Assembly: GCA_003022125.1 (NCBI GenBank)
Contig: PXQH01000026.1
Span: forward strand, 1 to 40,022
Reading direction: 5' to 3'
Length of the DNA stretch: 40,022 nt
Source: Cyanobacteria bacterium QS_8_64_29
Lineage (GTDB): Bacteria > Cyanobacteriota > Cyanobacteriia > Cyanobacteriales > Rubidibacteraceae
Under the pieces are notes generated by a model. That model saw nothing but the letters and a program-made list of their open reading frames with translations, did not search any database and had not been told where the DNA came from. Of the stretch, positions 19,292 to 28,777 are shown in pieces. The translations under genes and the position numbers were made by a program. Position 1 is the first letter of the stretch; every line of letters starts with the position of its first letter.

Positions 19292-19657
19292 ATGAGCCAA
19301 GCCGCTGATCGCAACACCGCCCAAGCGCCCCAGGTCAAAGCCAAGCATATCTTGGACCGGCTCAACTGGGGCGAGCCGGCCTTTTCCATCCTGGATGTGC
19401 GTGATCGCAGCGCCTACAACCAGTCGCGCATCATGGGCGCCCTATCCATGCCCATGACGGAGTTGGTCGAGCGGGCGCGCCGCTCCTTCGAGGCCGATCG
19501 CGTGCTCTACGTTTACGGCGAAAGCGACCGGCAAACGGCCGAGGCCGTCCGGCAACTGCAAGCAGCGGGGTTCCAGCAGGCCTACGGCGTTGAAGGTGGG
19601 CTCTTGGGCTGGAAGCGCATGGCCGGCCCCACCGAAGGCAACGCCGACGCTTCCTAG
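19292..19657 (+). CDS. Rhodanese-like domain protein lacking the catalytic Cys (copy 1)
   Basis: A 121-residue single rhodanese domain with the expected blocks FSILDVRDRSAYNQSRIMGA and, at the C-terminus, GGLLGWK. In active sulfurtransferases the loop after the central strand begins with Cys; here it is VYGESDRQTAE, with Gly-Glu-Ser and no Cys anywhere in the domain. It therefore cannot carry a persulfide and is more likely a binding or regulatory domain. It is followed 65 bases later by a related copy with the same feature. Divergent from the TauE gene. Confidence 0.88.
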   Translation: MSQAADRNTAQAPQVKAKHILDRLNWGEPAFSILDVRDRSAYNQSRIMGALSMPMTELVERARRSFEADRVLYVYGESDRQTAEAVRQLQAAGFQQAYGVEGGLLGWKRMAGPTEGNADAS

Positions 19658-19722
19658 TTGCAATGGCCTCGCAACCGCCGTGCCATAATAAAGATTGGTG
19701 TTCCTTTACATAACTAAACGTT

Positions 19723-20124
19723 ATGGCAGGGTTAGCAGACCTCAAGCGGGCGCTGTCTAGGCTTGTCCCCATCCCCTCAGGCATCGAGCGCTCGCGATCG
19801 CGCGCTTATGACCTTAAAATGCGCCTGGATTGGGGGCAGCCAGCCCTGACGATCGTCGACGTCCGCGATCGGCGGGCCTACAACATCAGCCACATCCAAG
19901 GCGCCGTTTCCATGCCGCGCAACGAGCTGCTGGAGCGGGCGCTGGCAACGCTTGAGCCCCAGCGCGATATCTACATCTATGGCGATACAGACGAAGACAC
20001 CGCCGCAGCCGCCCAGACGCTACGCACTGCCGGCTTCCAGCGGGTGACCGAGCTGCGCGGGGGCGTCGCCGGCTGGAAGGCATTCGGCTACCCGGTGGAG
20101 TCCATGTTTGCCTACAGCCTCTAG
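19723..20124 (+). CDS. Rhodanese-like domain protein lacking the catalytic Cys (copy 2)
   Basis: A 133-residue rhodanese-fold protein, similar along its length to the previous gene: LTIVDVRDRRAYNISHIQGA, then GGVAGWK. The active-site loop reads IYGDTDEDTAAA, again without Cys. The retained DVRD and GW blocks suggest a folded but non-catalytic domain. An ATG at 19723 starts it; the 65-base gap from copy 1 is AT-rich around 19683-19722 (CATAATAAAG and CATAACTAAACG), so a separate promoter is possible. It converges with the RNase D-like gene, 6 bases apart. Confidence 0.87.
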   Translation: MAGLADLKRALSRLVPIPSGIERSRSRAYDLKMRLDWGQPALTIVDVRDRRAYNISHIQGAVSMPRNELLERALATLEPQRDIYIYGDTDEDTAAAAQTLRTAGFQRVTELRGGVAGWKAFGYPVESMFAYSL

Positions 20125-20130
20125 GCAGCG

Positions 20131-20763
20131 CTATTTGTGCTCAAACACGCCATTGAACTGGCGCAAGTCGAGGTTGGCAAAGACCGGGACGCAGTCAAAG
20201 CACTGCCGGGCGAGCGCCCAGCGCTCCTCGCGCACCAGCATGGCCGTTAGCTTCTGCCGCAAGCTCAGCAGGTAGCGCACGTCATTGGCGGCGTAGCGCA
20301 ACTGCGCCGGCGATAGGTTGGCGGCATCGCCCCAGTCGGAGCTCTGCGCGTTCTTATCCAGCTCGATTTGCTCCAACTCTTGCACCAGCGCTTTCAGGCC
20401 GTGGCTGGCGGTATAGGTGCGCGCGAGCTTGCTGGCGATTTTGGTGCAAAAAATGGACTGGGTCCGGATGCCAAAGTTGTGCTGCAGCTGGGCAACGTCA
20501 AAGCGGGCAAAGTGAAACACGCTAGCGGGGGCGGCTGCTTCCATGAGCTGCTTGAGCCGCAGGGCCTCGGTCTGGCCCTTTTCGATGCGAATGGCGGTGA
20601 CGGCATCGTTGGGATCGCACAGCTGCACCAAGCAGAGGCGATCGCGCTGCGGGTTGAGGCCCATGGTCTCGGTGTCGACCGCAATGGCCTCGGCGTCCAA
20701 GTAGCGCTCGAGCAGCGGCTGGGACAGGTCGCGATCGCAGATTTGCAGCTCGCTGGGTTCCAT
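20131..20763 (-). CDS. RNase D-like 3'-5' exonuclease (DEDD family)
   Basis: A 210-residue protein consisting of a DEDDy exonuclease domain alone: motif I AVDTETMGL (Asp and Glu metal ligands), motif II FHFARFDVAQL, motif III YAANDVRYLL with Tyr and Asp. The C-terminal HRDC domains of E. coli RNase D (about 375 residues) are absent, as in many short cyanobacterial homologues. Likely role: trimming of tRNA or other structured RNA 3' ends. The ATG at 20763 is 6 bases after the trpB stop, so it is likely read with trpB. Confidence 0.92.
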   Translation of the reverse strand: MEPSELQICDRDLSQPLLERYLDAEAIAVDTETMGLNPQRDRLCLVQLCDPNDAVTAIRIEKGQTEALRLKQLMEAAAPASVFHFARFDVAQLQHNFGIRTQSIFCTKIASKLARTYTASHGLKALVQELEQIELDKNAQSSDWGDAANLSPAQLRYAANDVRYLLSLRQKLTAMLVREERWALARQCFDCVPVFANLDLRQFNGVFEHK

Positions 20764-20769
20764 GGCAGC

Positions 20770-22023
<1,254 letters not shown>

Positions 22024-22049
22024 CGCAGCCGGGGCGAGCAACGGCCCCT

Positions 22050-22055
22050 ATTATA
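22050..22055 (-). promoter_or_regulatory. Candidate -10 box (TATAAT) for trpB
   Basis: A perfect TATAAT on the minus strand inside the short thrS-trpB gap. Transcription would begin near 22043, about 20 bases before the trpB ATG. No clear -35 was seen; the upstream side lies in the end of thrS. The AT-rich block is conspicuous in GC-rich surroundings. Confidence 0.5.
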
Positions 22056-22066
22056 TAGGAGCTGGG

Positions 22067-23893
22067 CTAGAAGTTCTCGTAGTTGGCGATCGCGGCGCTC
22101 ATTTTGTCGATGACCGCCGCCACCGGCATGCTGCCCAGCTCGCCCGAGGCGCGCGTGCGAACGCTCAGGGTCTGGCCTTCCACCTCTTGGGCGCCCACAA
22201 TGCCCATGACCGGAATTTTTTGCTTTTCGGCATTGCGGATGGCTTTGCCCAGGCGCTCGCCGCTGCGATCGGTCTCGGCGCGGATGCCGCGGGCCTGCAT
22301 CTGCGCACTCACTTGCTCGGCGAACTCGCGCTGGTTGTCGCTAACCGGCAGCAGCCGTGCCTGCACCGGCGCCAGCCACAGCGGGAAGTCGCCGGCGTAC
22401 TCCTCAATCAAAATGCCCATCAGCCGCTCCAGCGAGCCAAAGGGTGCGCGGTGGATCATGACCGGACGCTGGCGGGATCCATCAGCAGCCACGTACTCCA
22501 GATCGAAGCGCTCGGGCAGGTTGTAGTCCACCTGCACCGTTCCCAGCTGCCACTCGCGCTCCAGGGCATCTTGAAAGATAAAGTCCAGCTTGGGCCCGTA
22601 AAAGGCGGCCTCACCAATGCCTTCCACGTAGCTCAAGCCCAGCTGCTCGACGGCGCGGCGGATGGCCCCCTCGGCTTGCTCCCAGGCCCGATCCGAGCCC
22701 AGGTACTCGTCCGAGTCGGGATCGCGAAAGCTCAGGCGGGCGGTGAAGCTATCGAGCTGGAGCTTGCCAAACACCGATAGGAACAGATCGACAACGTTGA
22801 GAAACTCGGCATCGAGCTGCTCGGGCGTCACGAACAGGTGGGCATCGTCCACGGTGAAGCCGCGCACGCGCGTGAGGCCGCCCAACTCGCCCGATTGCTC
22901 GTGCCGGTAGACGGTGCCGAACTCAGCCAGGCGCAGCGGCAAGTCGCGGTAGGAGCGCAGCTCGTTTTGATAAATCTGGATGTGGAAGGGGCAGTTCATG
23001 GGCTTGAGGACAAAGCCCTCCTCCTGGGCCGGGGCCGCTTCGTCATCGGCCATGAGCGGGAACATGTCCTCGCGGTACTTCTGCCAGTGCCCGGAGGTCT
23101 TGAACAGATCGACGCGCGCGATGTGGGGCGTCACTACCGGCTGATAGCCGCGCTCGCGCTGCTGCTGCTTGAGGAACTCCTCGAGCAGCGAGCGGACGGT
23201 TGCCCCCTTGGGGGTCCATAGCGGCAACCCCGGTCCAACGGCGTCGCTGAAGGCAAACAGGTCCAGTTCCTTGCCCAGCCGGCGGTGGTCGCGCTTGAGG
23301 GCTTCTTGCTTGCGGCGCTGGTACTCGGCCAGCTGCTCGGGGGTTTCCCAAGCCGTACCGTAGATGCGCTGGAGCTGCTCGCGGTTGGCATCGCCGCGCC
23401 AGTAAGCCCCCGCGACGCTCTCTAAGGCGATCGCTTTGGGGTCGAGCTCGCCGGTGTGGGCCACGTGCGGCCCGGCACACAGGTCCCACCAGCGGTCGCC
23501 GAGGTGGTAGATCGAGATGGGGGCCTGCTCGATATCATCCAAAATCTCGAGCTTGTAGGGCTCGCCCAGGGCCTGAATGCGGCGCTTGGCTTCCTCGCGA
23601 TCAACCTCCTCGCGCGTTAGCGGCAGCTGCTGCTTGATGATGTGGGCCATGCGCTTTTGGATGGCCTTGAGGTCGCTGTCGGTGAACGGCTCGGGGCGGT
23701 CGAAGTCGTAGTAAAAGCCGTACTCGGTCCAGGGGCCGATGGTGACCTGCGCCTCCGGATACAGCTCCTGCACGGCCATGGCCATCACGTGCGAGGCCGT
23801 GTGGCGGATGCGCTTGAGGCGCTCCGAGTCGCTAGTTCGCGGCAGCTCGACCGTTTGCGAGCTGTTGGAGGCAGCGGATTCAGAGGTCACCAT
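22067..23893 (-). CDS. thrS: Threonyl-tRNA synthetase (without TGS domain)
   Basis: A 608-residue class II synthetase charging tRNA-Thr. The editing domain is present (HTASHVMAM and the DLCAGPHV block), as are the zinc Cys in MNCPFHIQIY, motif 2 (TVYRHEQSGELGGLTRVRGF), motif 3 (GSLERLMGILIEEYAGDFPL) and a C-terminal anticodon-binding domain. The N-terminal TGS domain of E. coli ThrRS (about 60 residues) is missing; instead there are about 25 Ser/Thr-rich residues before the editing domain. This shorter form is common in cyanobacteria as far as I recall. ATG at 23893. Confidence 0.97.
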   Translation of the reverse strand: MVTSESAASNSSQTVELPRTSDSERLKRIRHTASHVMAMAVQELYPEAQVTIGPWTEYGFYYDFDRPEPFTDSDLKAIQKRMAHIIKQQLPLTREEVDREEAKRRIQALGEPYKLEILDDIEQAPISIYHLGDRWWDLCAGPHVAHTGELDPKAIALESVAGAYWRGDANREQLQRIYGTAWETPEQLAEYQRRKQEALKRDHRRLGKELDLFAFSDAVGPGLPLWTPKGATVRSLLEEFLKQQQRERGYQPVVTPHIARVDLFKTSGHWQKYREDMFPLMADDEAAPAQEEGFVLKPMNCPFHIQIYQNELRSYRDLPLRLAEFGTVYRHEQSGELGGLTRVRGFTVDDAHLFVTPEQLDAEFLNVVDLFLSVFGKLQLDSFTARLSFRDPDSDEYLGSDRAWEQAEGAIRRAVEQLGLSYVEGIGEAAFYGPKLDFIFQDALEREWQLGTVQVDYNLPERFDLEYVAADGSRQRPVMIHRAPFGSLERLMGILIEEYAGDFPLWLAPVQARLLPVSDNQREFAEQVSAQMQARGIRAETDRSGERLGKAIRNAEKQKIPVMGIVGAQEVEGQTLSVRTRASGELGSMPVAAVIDKMSAAIANYENF

Positions 23894-24033
23894 AATGGGC
23901 TGCTCGCGCGGCGATCGGCACTCAATCGGGGCCTGTGGCCCCTTAATCCAGATAGTAGCTTAGCAGCTTGGGGCCGAGGCGGATGGGCTGCCCCGAGCGC
24001 GCGCCATCGCACCGGCAGACGGTGGCAGGATGT

Positions 24034-24039
24034 TAAAAT
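24034..24039 (+). promoter_or_regulatory. Candidate -10 box (TAAAAT) upstream of the DUF2973 gene
   Basis: The 241-base gap between thrS and the next gene holds no RNA gene that I can see. Its only AT-rich part is 24031-24055, with TAAAAT about 95 bases before the ATG at 24135. No convincing -35 is present. Tentative. Confidence 0.3.
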
Positions 24040-24134
24040 TTTTAAACAAATTAAGAAGTCGCTCGGCCGCTGCCACGCCTGATAGGTTGGAAGCGGAGAG
24101 CGGCAATCGCGCAGCCAACTCGCGGGGAGACACC

Positions 24135-24443
24135 ATGGATTGGTTCCATTTGCTCTACATCCTGGCCTTTAGCATCATTGCGTTCGTCGCGATTGGCAAT
24201 TTGATCCGCAACCTGGTGAGCGTGGCGCAAGGGGCCCGCCCGAGCGGCCAGTTTGGCGGCACGTCGCAGTCGCGCCGGCAGCGATCGCCCGCCCATCCGG
24301 AATTGCTAGACGAGCGCGGCAAGCCCATCAACGAGCCGCTGTTGGTGATGCGCTCGGTTGACACTGATGACGCGCGCGAGCAGCTCGACACCCTCTACCA
24401 GGACTCGCCCCCTCCCGATAGCGACAGCGAGACCGAGCGCTAG
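24135..24443 (+). CDS. Small membrane protein of DUF2973 type
   Basis: A 102-residue protein with one N-terminal membrane helix (LLYILAFSIIAFVAIGNLI), a basic, disordered linker and a conserved tail with HPELLDERGKPINEPLLVM and DAREQLDTLY. This matches the cyanobacterial DUF2973 family as I remember it; the function is unknown. GGGGAG lies 7 bases before the ATG at 24135. The frame is open upstream to 24030, but that extension has no family similarity. It converges with the saccharopine-dehydrogenase-like gene 7 bases away. Confidence 0.82.
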   Translation: MDWFHLLYILAFSIIAFVAIGNLIRNLVSVAQGARPSGQFGGTSQSRRQRSPAHPELLDERGKPINEPLLVMRSVDTDDAREQLDTLYQDSPPPDSDSETER

Positions 24444-24450
24444 GATCGCC

Positions 24451-25539
24451 CTAGCTGCTGACGGATTGCTGCTGGATGGCGATGCCGCGCTGCGCTAGGG
24501 TTTCCCGGAAGCGCGCCAGCGGTAGGGCGCGCTCGATGGGCCAGACCCCCGGCTGTGCGAGTTCGCCTTGCAACATTAGCTGTACCAGGCTCCCCGCGCC
24601 GGCGCCTGCCGCTGCCGCCGTATCGCTGTGGACCACCCTCAGATCCGCCCGAGCAGGCGCCCCCGCACGCTCGCCACTGACTTGGGCGCGCATGGCAAGC
24701 CCAATCCCACTCCAGCGCTCGCTCCAGCGCGCCATGCGCAGCGAGACGCGCGAGAGAAACTCAATGCCGGCGGCATTCTGCAGCCAGGGGTTGGGCCAGT
24801 GCGCGATCGCCCAGCTGAGGTGGTTGAAACAGTCGGGCACGGAGCCAAACTTGGTGGTGACGGTGCGCACCGGGAACGAGTGGGCGAAGGTATAGGTCTC
24901 GGCAACGTCGAACCAATACGTCCTGCCCCGGCCGTAAGGCTGCGGGAATGCCACGGTTTCGCGCTCGCTGTAGGGAGCAACGCGCTGCCACTGGCCCCCA
25001 ATCCAGGCCCAGAACGGTTCCTGCAACCCCAGAAAGGTGGTGCGCATCACCGTCATGCCCGCTCCGCCCGAGCCGGCTACTAGGTAGTACATGCGAATGG
25101 CCTCGGGCCGATCCAGGGCAGCCACCCCCTGGCAGGCCATGGCATTAGAGATGCCGGGGAAGGCCCCGGCATTGAGGATCGCCGTGACGCCTGCTTGGCG
25201 CGCGCGCTCGTGGTAAGCGCTCGCGCACTGGACGAACGAGCGGTGGTCGCTGACATCCACGTACGGCACGCCCGCTTCAATGCAAGCCTGCAGGACGCGG
25301 CCGTCGCAGCGGTGGAACGGACCGGCGGTATGAACGACCCCATCGCTGCCGGCTACGGCACGCCGAAGCGCCGCGCCATCGGCCAACTCCAGCGGCAAAA
25401 AGCGCGATCGCGGCAGCAGCGGCCCGCGTTGCTGGCGGCCCGTGACCGTGACTTGGGCCTCGGTATGAGCGAGCAAATCGCGGGCGATACAGCCACCGAT
25501 TCGGCCTTGGCCGCCAATGACCAGGATGCGCTCGGGCAT
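24451..25539 (-). CDS. Saccharopine dehydrogenase-like NAD(P)-binding protein
   Basis: A 362-residue protein with an N-terminal Rossmann fold (ILVIGGQGRIGGCIARDLL) followed by blocks typical of the saccharopine dehydrogenase NAD(P) family: VVHTAGPFHRCDGRVLQACI, then GVPYVDVSDHRSFV. True lysine-pathway saccharopine dehydrogenase activity is not implied; many members are uncharacterised oxidoreductases, some acting on lipids or carotenoid-like substrates. No membrane anchor is obvious. ATG at 25539. Divergent from the sulfurtransferase gene with 79 bases between. Confidence 0.86.
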   Translation of the reverse strand: MPERILVIGGQGRIGGCIARDLLAHTEAQVTVTGRQQRGPLLPRSRFLPLELADGAALRRAVAGSDGVVHTAGPFHRCDGRVLQACIEAGVPYVDVSDHRSFVQCASAYHERARQAGVTAILNAGAFPGISNAMACQGVAALDRPEAIRMYYLVAGSGGAGMTVMRTTFLGLQEPFWAWIGGQWQRVAPYSERETVAFPQPYGRGRTYWFDVAETYTFAHSFPVRTVTTKFGSVPDCFNHLSWAIAHWPNPWLQNAAGIEFLSRVSLRMARWSERWSGIGLAMRAQVSGERAGAPARADLRVVHSDTAAAAGAGAGSLVQLMLQGELAQPGVWPIERALPLARFRETLAQRGIAIQQQSVSS

Positions 25540-25618
25540 GCCGCTCGCTGCCTAGCTGCCCGACCACGCTATCGCGCCGCGCGCACTAGCATGGGGGCAC
25601 GCGAGCGCGCCGGCTAGC

Positions 25619-26458
25619 ATGCGCGATTGGCCTTGGGCAGTTCCGCCAGCGTGGCTGGCCCAGCGATTGGGCGAGGTGGGGATCGCCGACTGCCGCTTCG
25701 ATCTCAGCGATCCTGGCGCCGGCCGCCGGCAGTACGAGCGCGGCCACATCCCCGGTGCCTACCACTTTGACCTGGAGCGCGATCTCTCGGCCCCCACCGG
25801 GCCCGCTAGCGGACGCCACCCCCTACCAGACCCCGAGCAACTCGCCGACGCATTGGCGCGCGCTGGCATCGAGCGCGGCCGGAGCTGGGTGGTGGCCTAC
25901 GATGACAGCCACCTCGCCTTTGCGGCCCGCTTTTGGTGGCTGCTGCGCTATCTGGGCCACGAGCAGGTAGCGCTGCTGGATGGGGGCTTCTCGGCCTGGC
26001 AGGCCGGCGGCTATCCCATCGAGCGCCGCATCCCGGCCGCACGCTCGGGCCGCTTCGACGCGCAACCGCGGCCCGAGCTAATTGCCCATGGGGAGCGGGT
26101 GCGCGCGTGCCAGCACCAGGCCGGGGTCGCCCTCATCGACTCGCGCGATGGTGCGCGCTATCGGGGCGAGCGCGAGCCGCTCGATCCCGCGGCCGGGCAC
26201 ATCCCCGGTGCCATCAACCTGCCCTGGCAGCACGCGACTGACGCGCAAGGCCACCTGCGGCCGGCGAGCGAGCACCGCCAGCGCTGGCAGGGGCACACCG
26301 GCGCCACCGAAACCATCGTCTATTGCGGTTCGGGCGTCACGGCCTGCGCCAACTTGCTCTCGCTGGCGATGGCCGGCGTAACTGACGCCCGGCTCTATCC
26401 GGGGGGCTGGAGCGAGTGGTGCGCCCGCTCGGGCGTGATCGCCACAGGCAGCGAGTAA
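25619..26458 (+). CDS. sseA: Two-domain sulfurtransferase (3-mercaptopyruvate type)
   Basis: A 279-residue protein with two rhodanese domains. The N-terminal one is the inactive structural copy (ERGHIPGAYHFDLERDLSAP); the C-terminal one has the active loop YCGSGVTAC. The CGSGVT sequence is that of 3-mercaptopyruvate sulfurtransferases rather than the CRKGVT of thiosulfate sulfurtransferases. It would move sulfur from mercaptopyruvate or thiosulfate to thiols or cyanide in the cytoplasm. It keeps its Cys, unlike the two rhodanese-fold proteins 6 kb away. ATG at 25619. Confidence 0.92.
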   Translation: MRDWPWAVPPAWLAQRLGEVGIADCRFDLSDPGAGRRQYERGHIPGAYHFDLERDLSAPTGPASGRHPLPDPEQLADALARAGIERGRSWVVAYDDSHLAFAARFWWLLRYLGHEQVALLDGGFSAWQAGGYPIERRIPAARSGRFDAQPRPELIAHGERVRACQHQAGVALIDSRDGARYRGEREPLDPAAGHIPGAINLPWQHATDAQGHLRPASEHRQRWQGHTGATETIVYCGSGVTACANLLSLAMAGVTDARLYPGGWSEWCARSGVIATGSE

Positions 26459-26481
26459 CGGCGCCGCCCCTGGGCCAGGAG

Positions 26482-26505
26482 CAGCTGGCCTTATAAAGGC
26501 AGCTG
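26482..26505 (+). terminator. Candidate hairpin downstream of the sulfurtransferase gene
   Basis: CAGCTGGCCTT pairs with AAGGCAGCTG around a 3-base loop, a 10-bp stem with one bulged G, starting 24 bases after the sulfurtransferase stop. It lacks a clear U-tract, so it may be a weak terminator or an RNA-processing signal. It also overlaps a second possible pairing (GGCCAG with CTGGCC, 26473-26490). Confidence 0.35.
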
Positions 26506-26600
26506 ATACCAATCCCTTGGGACGATTAGTTATCGATGTTAAGATGGAGGATTCCCCGCTCGCGCGGTGCTGGTTATAACAATGGCTACAGCTTATTCCT

Positions 26601-27116
26601 ATGGTCTGTGCGCTCGATCGGCTAACGATCTTTGTCGATGGCAACAACATGTTCTACGCCCAGCAAAAAAATGGCTGGTTTTTCGACCCGCGCTTGGTGC
26701 TGGATCATTTCCGCAACGGCCCTGACATCCGCTTCGTCAATGCCTTTTGGTACACCGGACTCAAAGACGCCCAAGACCAGCGCGGCTTTCGCGATGCCCT
26801 AATTAGCCTGGGCTATACCGTCCGAACCAAAATTCTCAAAGCCTACTACGACGATCGCTCCGGGCACTACTCGCAAAAAGCCAACCTGGATATTGAAATT
26901 GCCATCGACATGTTCAATACCGTCGATCAGTACAATCGCGTGGTGCTTTTGAGCGGCGATGGCGATTTCGAGCGTGCGATCGAGCTACTGCGCTCCAAAA
27001 ACACTCACATCACGGTTGTCTCGACTGAGGGCATGATTGCGCGCGAGCTGCGCAACGCCGCCGATCGCTACATCGATCTCAACGACATCCGCGCCTGCAT
27101 CGAAAAAGCCGAGTAG
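26601..27116 (+). CDS. LabA-like NYN-domain protein
   Basis: A 171-residue NYN (PIN-like) domain protein of the cyanobacterial LabA/DUF88 type. Acidic residues of the nuclease-like site are present in TIFVDGNNMFY, KANLDIEIAIDMF and LLSGDGDFE. LabA of Synechococcus elongatus acts in negative feedback of circadian output downstream of KaiC; several paralogues exist per genome, so this copy cannot be called labA itself. ATG at 26601; the 142-base upstream gap holds AT-rich GGTTATAACAATGG. leuA follows after 57 bases. Confidence 0.9.
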   Translation: MVCALDRLTIFVDGNNMFYAQQKNGWFFDPRLVLDHFRNGPDIRFVNAFWYTGLKDAQDQRGFRDALISLGYTVRTKILKAYYDDRSGHYSQKANLDIEIAIDMFNTVDQYNRVVLLSGDGDFERAIELLRSKNTHITVVSTEGMIARELRNAADRYIDLNDIRACIEKAE

Positions 27117-27173
27117 CCCGCGATCATTTAGTCTGGAAAGCAGAAGGAGCCGCCCGCTGCCAGGGGATGGGCC

Positions 27174-28775
27174 ATGAGCACGCAACCCGATCACATCACC
27201 ATTTTCGATACCACGTTGCGCGATGGCGAGCAGTCGCCGGGCGCCACCCTAAGCGCCGACGACAAGCTGGCGATCGCCCGGCAGCTGTCGCGGTTGGGGG
27301 TCGATGTGCTGGAGGCTGGCTTCCCCTATTCCAGCCAGGGGGACTGCCAGGCCGTGCGCCAAATTGCCGAAACGGTGGGCCAAGCGGATGGTCCCACCAT
27401 CTGTGGGTTGGCGCGGGCCAAAAAGGCCGACATTCAAACGGCGGCCGAAGCGCTCGCGCCCGCATCGCGCGCCCGCATCCACGTGTTTTTGTCCACCTCG
27501 GCCATCCACCTGCAGTACCAGCTACAAAAAAACCAAGCCGAGGTTCTGGCGCTGGCTGAGGAAATGGTGGGCTACGCCCGCTCGTTGGTGGGTGACATCG
27601 AGTTCTCGCCCATGGATGCCAGCCGCACGGATCCGGCGTTTTTATATCAGGTAATCGAGCGGGCCATCGCCGCTGGGGCCACCACCATCAACATCCCCGA
27701 TACCGTAGGCTACGACACGCCGCACCACATCAGCGCGCTCATCGGCGGCATCCGAGACAACGTACCCAACATCGACCAAGCCATTCTCTCCATCCACACC
27801 CAAAACGATCTGGGCTTGGCAACGGCCAACGCGCTAGCGGCGGTGGAGAACGGCGCCCGCCAGATCGAGTGCACCATCAACGGCATCGGCGAGCGCGCGG
27901 GCAACGCGGCCCTAGAAGAAATCGTCATGGCGCTGCACGTGCGGCGCCCGTACTTCAACGCCTATCTGGGACGCCCGCCTGAGAGCGAGGCGCCCCTAAC
28001 CGGCATCAACACCCAGGAGATCTACAAAACCTCGCGCCTGGTCTCGAACCTGACCGGGCTAATGGTCCAGCCCAACAAGGCCATCGTGGGCAGCAATGCC
28101 TTTGCCCACGAATCGGGCATCCACCAAGACGGCGTCCTCAAAAACCGCCAAACTTACGAAATCATGGATGCCAACGACATTGGCTGGAGCAACAACCAGA
28201 TCGTGCTGGGCAAGCACTCGGGGCGCAATGCCTTTCGCGCCCGCTTGGCCGAGCTGGGCTTCGAGTTGGGCGAGGCCGAGCTAAGCAAAGCCTTTTTGCG
28301 CTTCAAAGAACTGGCCGATAGCAAAAAAGCCATCACCGATTGGGACATTGAGGCCATTGTCAACGACGAGATCCAGCAAGCGCCGGCCCTATACCGCCTA
28401 TCGCTGGTGCAGATCTCCTGCGGCGATAGCGCTTGCCCCACCGCCACCGTCACGCTCCACACCCCCGAAGGCGAGCAGCGCACGGATGCTGCCATCGGCA
28501 CGGGGCCGGTCGATGCTGTCTACAAGGCCATCAACCGCCTGGTCAACGTGCCCAACGAGCTGATCGAGTACTCGGTCAACTCGGTGACCGCTGGCCTCGA
28601 TGCCATTGGCGAGGTCACCATCCGCTTGCGGCACGCGGAGCGGATTTATTCGGGCCACGCCGCCAATACCGATGTCATCGTGGCCTCGGCCCACGCCTAC
28701 GTCAACGCGCTCAACCGCCTCTCCCACGCCCAGAGCAAGCCGGCGGCCTCGCAACAGGCCGTGACCCAGCAATAG
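27174..28775 (+). CDS. leuA: 2-isopropylmalate synthase
   Basis: A 533-residue enzyme condensing 2-oxoisovalerate and acetyl-CoA, the committed step of leucine synthesis. The TIM-barrel start [13 protein letters not shown], the metal-site segment [10 protein letters not shown] and [19 protein letters not shown] are present, followed by GKHSGRNAF. The C-terminal ~120 residues form the LeuA allosteric domain ([18 protein letters not shown]), so leucine feedback inhibition is expected. The ATG at 27174 gives the standard start; an AAGGAG lies about 25 bases upstream, farther than usual, and GGGGATGGG is nearer. It converges with the next gene 2 bases away. Confidence 0.97.
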   Translation: MSTQPDHITIFDTTLRDGEQSPGATLSADDKLAIARQLSRLGVDVLEAGFPYSSQGDCQAVRQIAETVGQADGPTICGLARAKKADIQTAAEALAPASRARIHVFLSTSAIHLQYQLQKNQAEVLALAEEMVGYARSLVGDIEFSPMDASRTDPAFLYQVIERAIAAGATTINIPDTVGYDTPHHISALIGGIRDNVPNIDQAILSIHTQNDLGLATANALAAVENGARQIECTINGIGERAGNAALEEIVMALHVRRPYFNAYLGRPPESEAPLTGINTQEIYKTSRLVSNLTGLMVQPNKAIVGSNAFAHESGIHQDGVLKNRQTYEIMDANDIGWSNNQIVLGKHSGRNAFRARLAELGFELGEAELSKAFLRFKELADSKKAITDWDIEAIVNDEIQQAPALYRLSLVQISCGDSACPTATVTLHTPEGEQRTDAAIGTGPVDAVYKAINRLVNVPNELIEYSVNSVTAGLDAIGEVTIRLRHAERIYSGHAANTDVIVASAHAYVNALNRLSHAQSKPAASQQAVTQQ

Positions 28776-28777
28776 CC

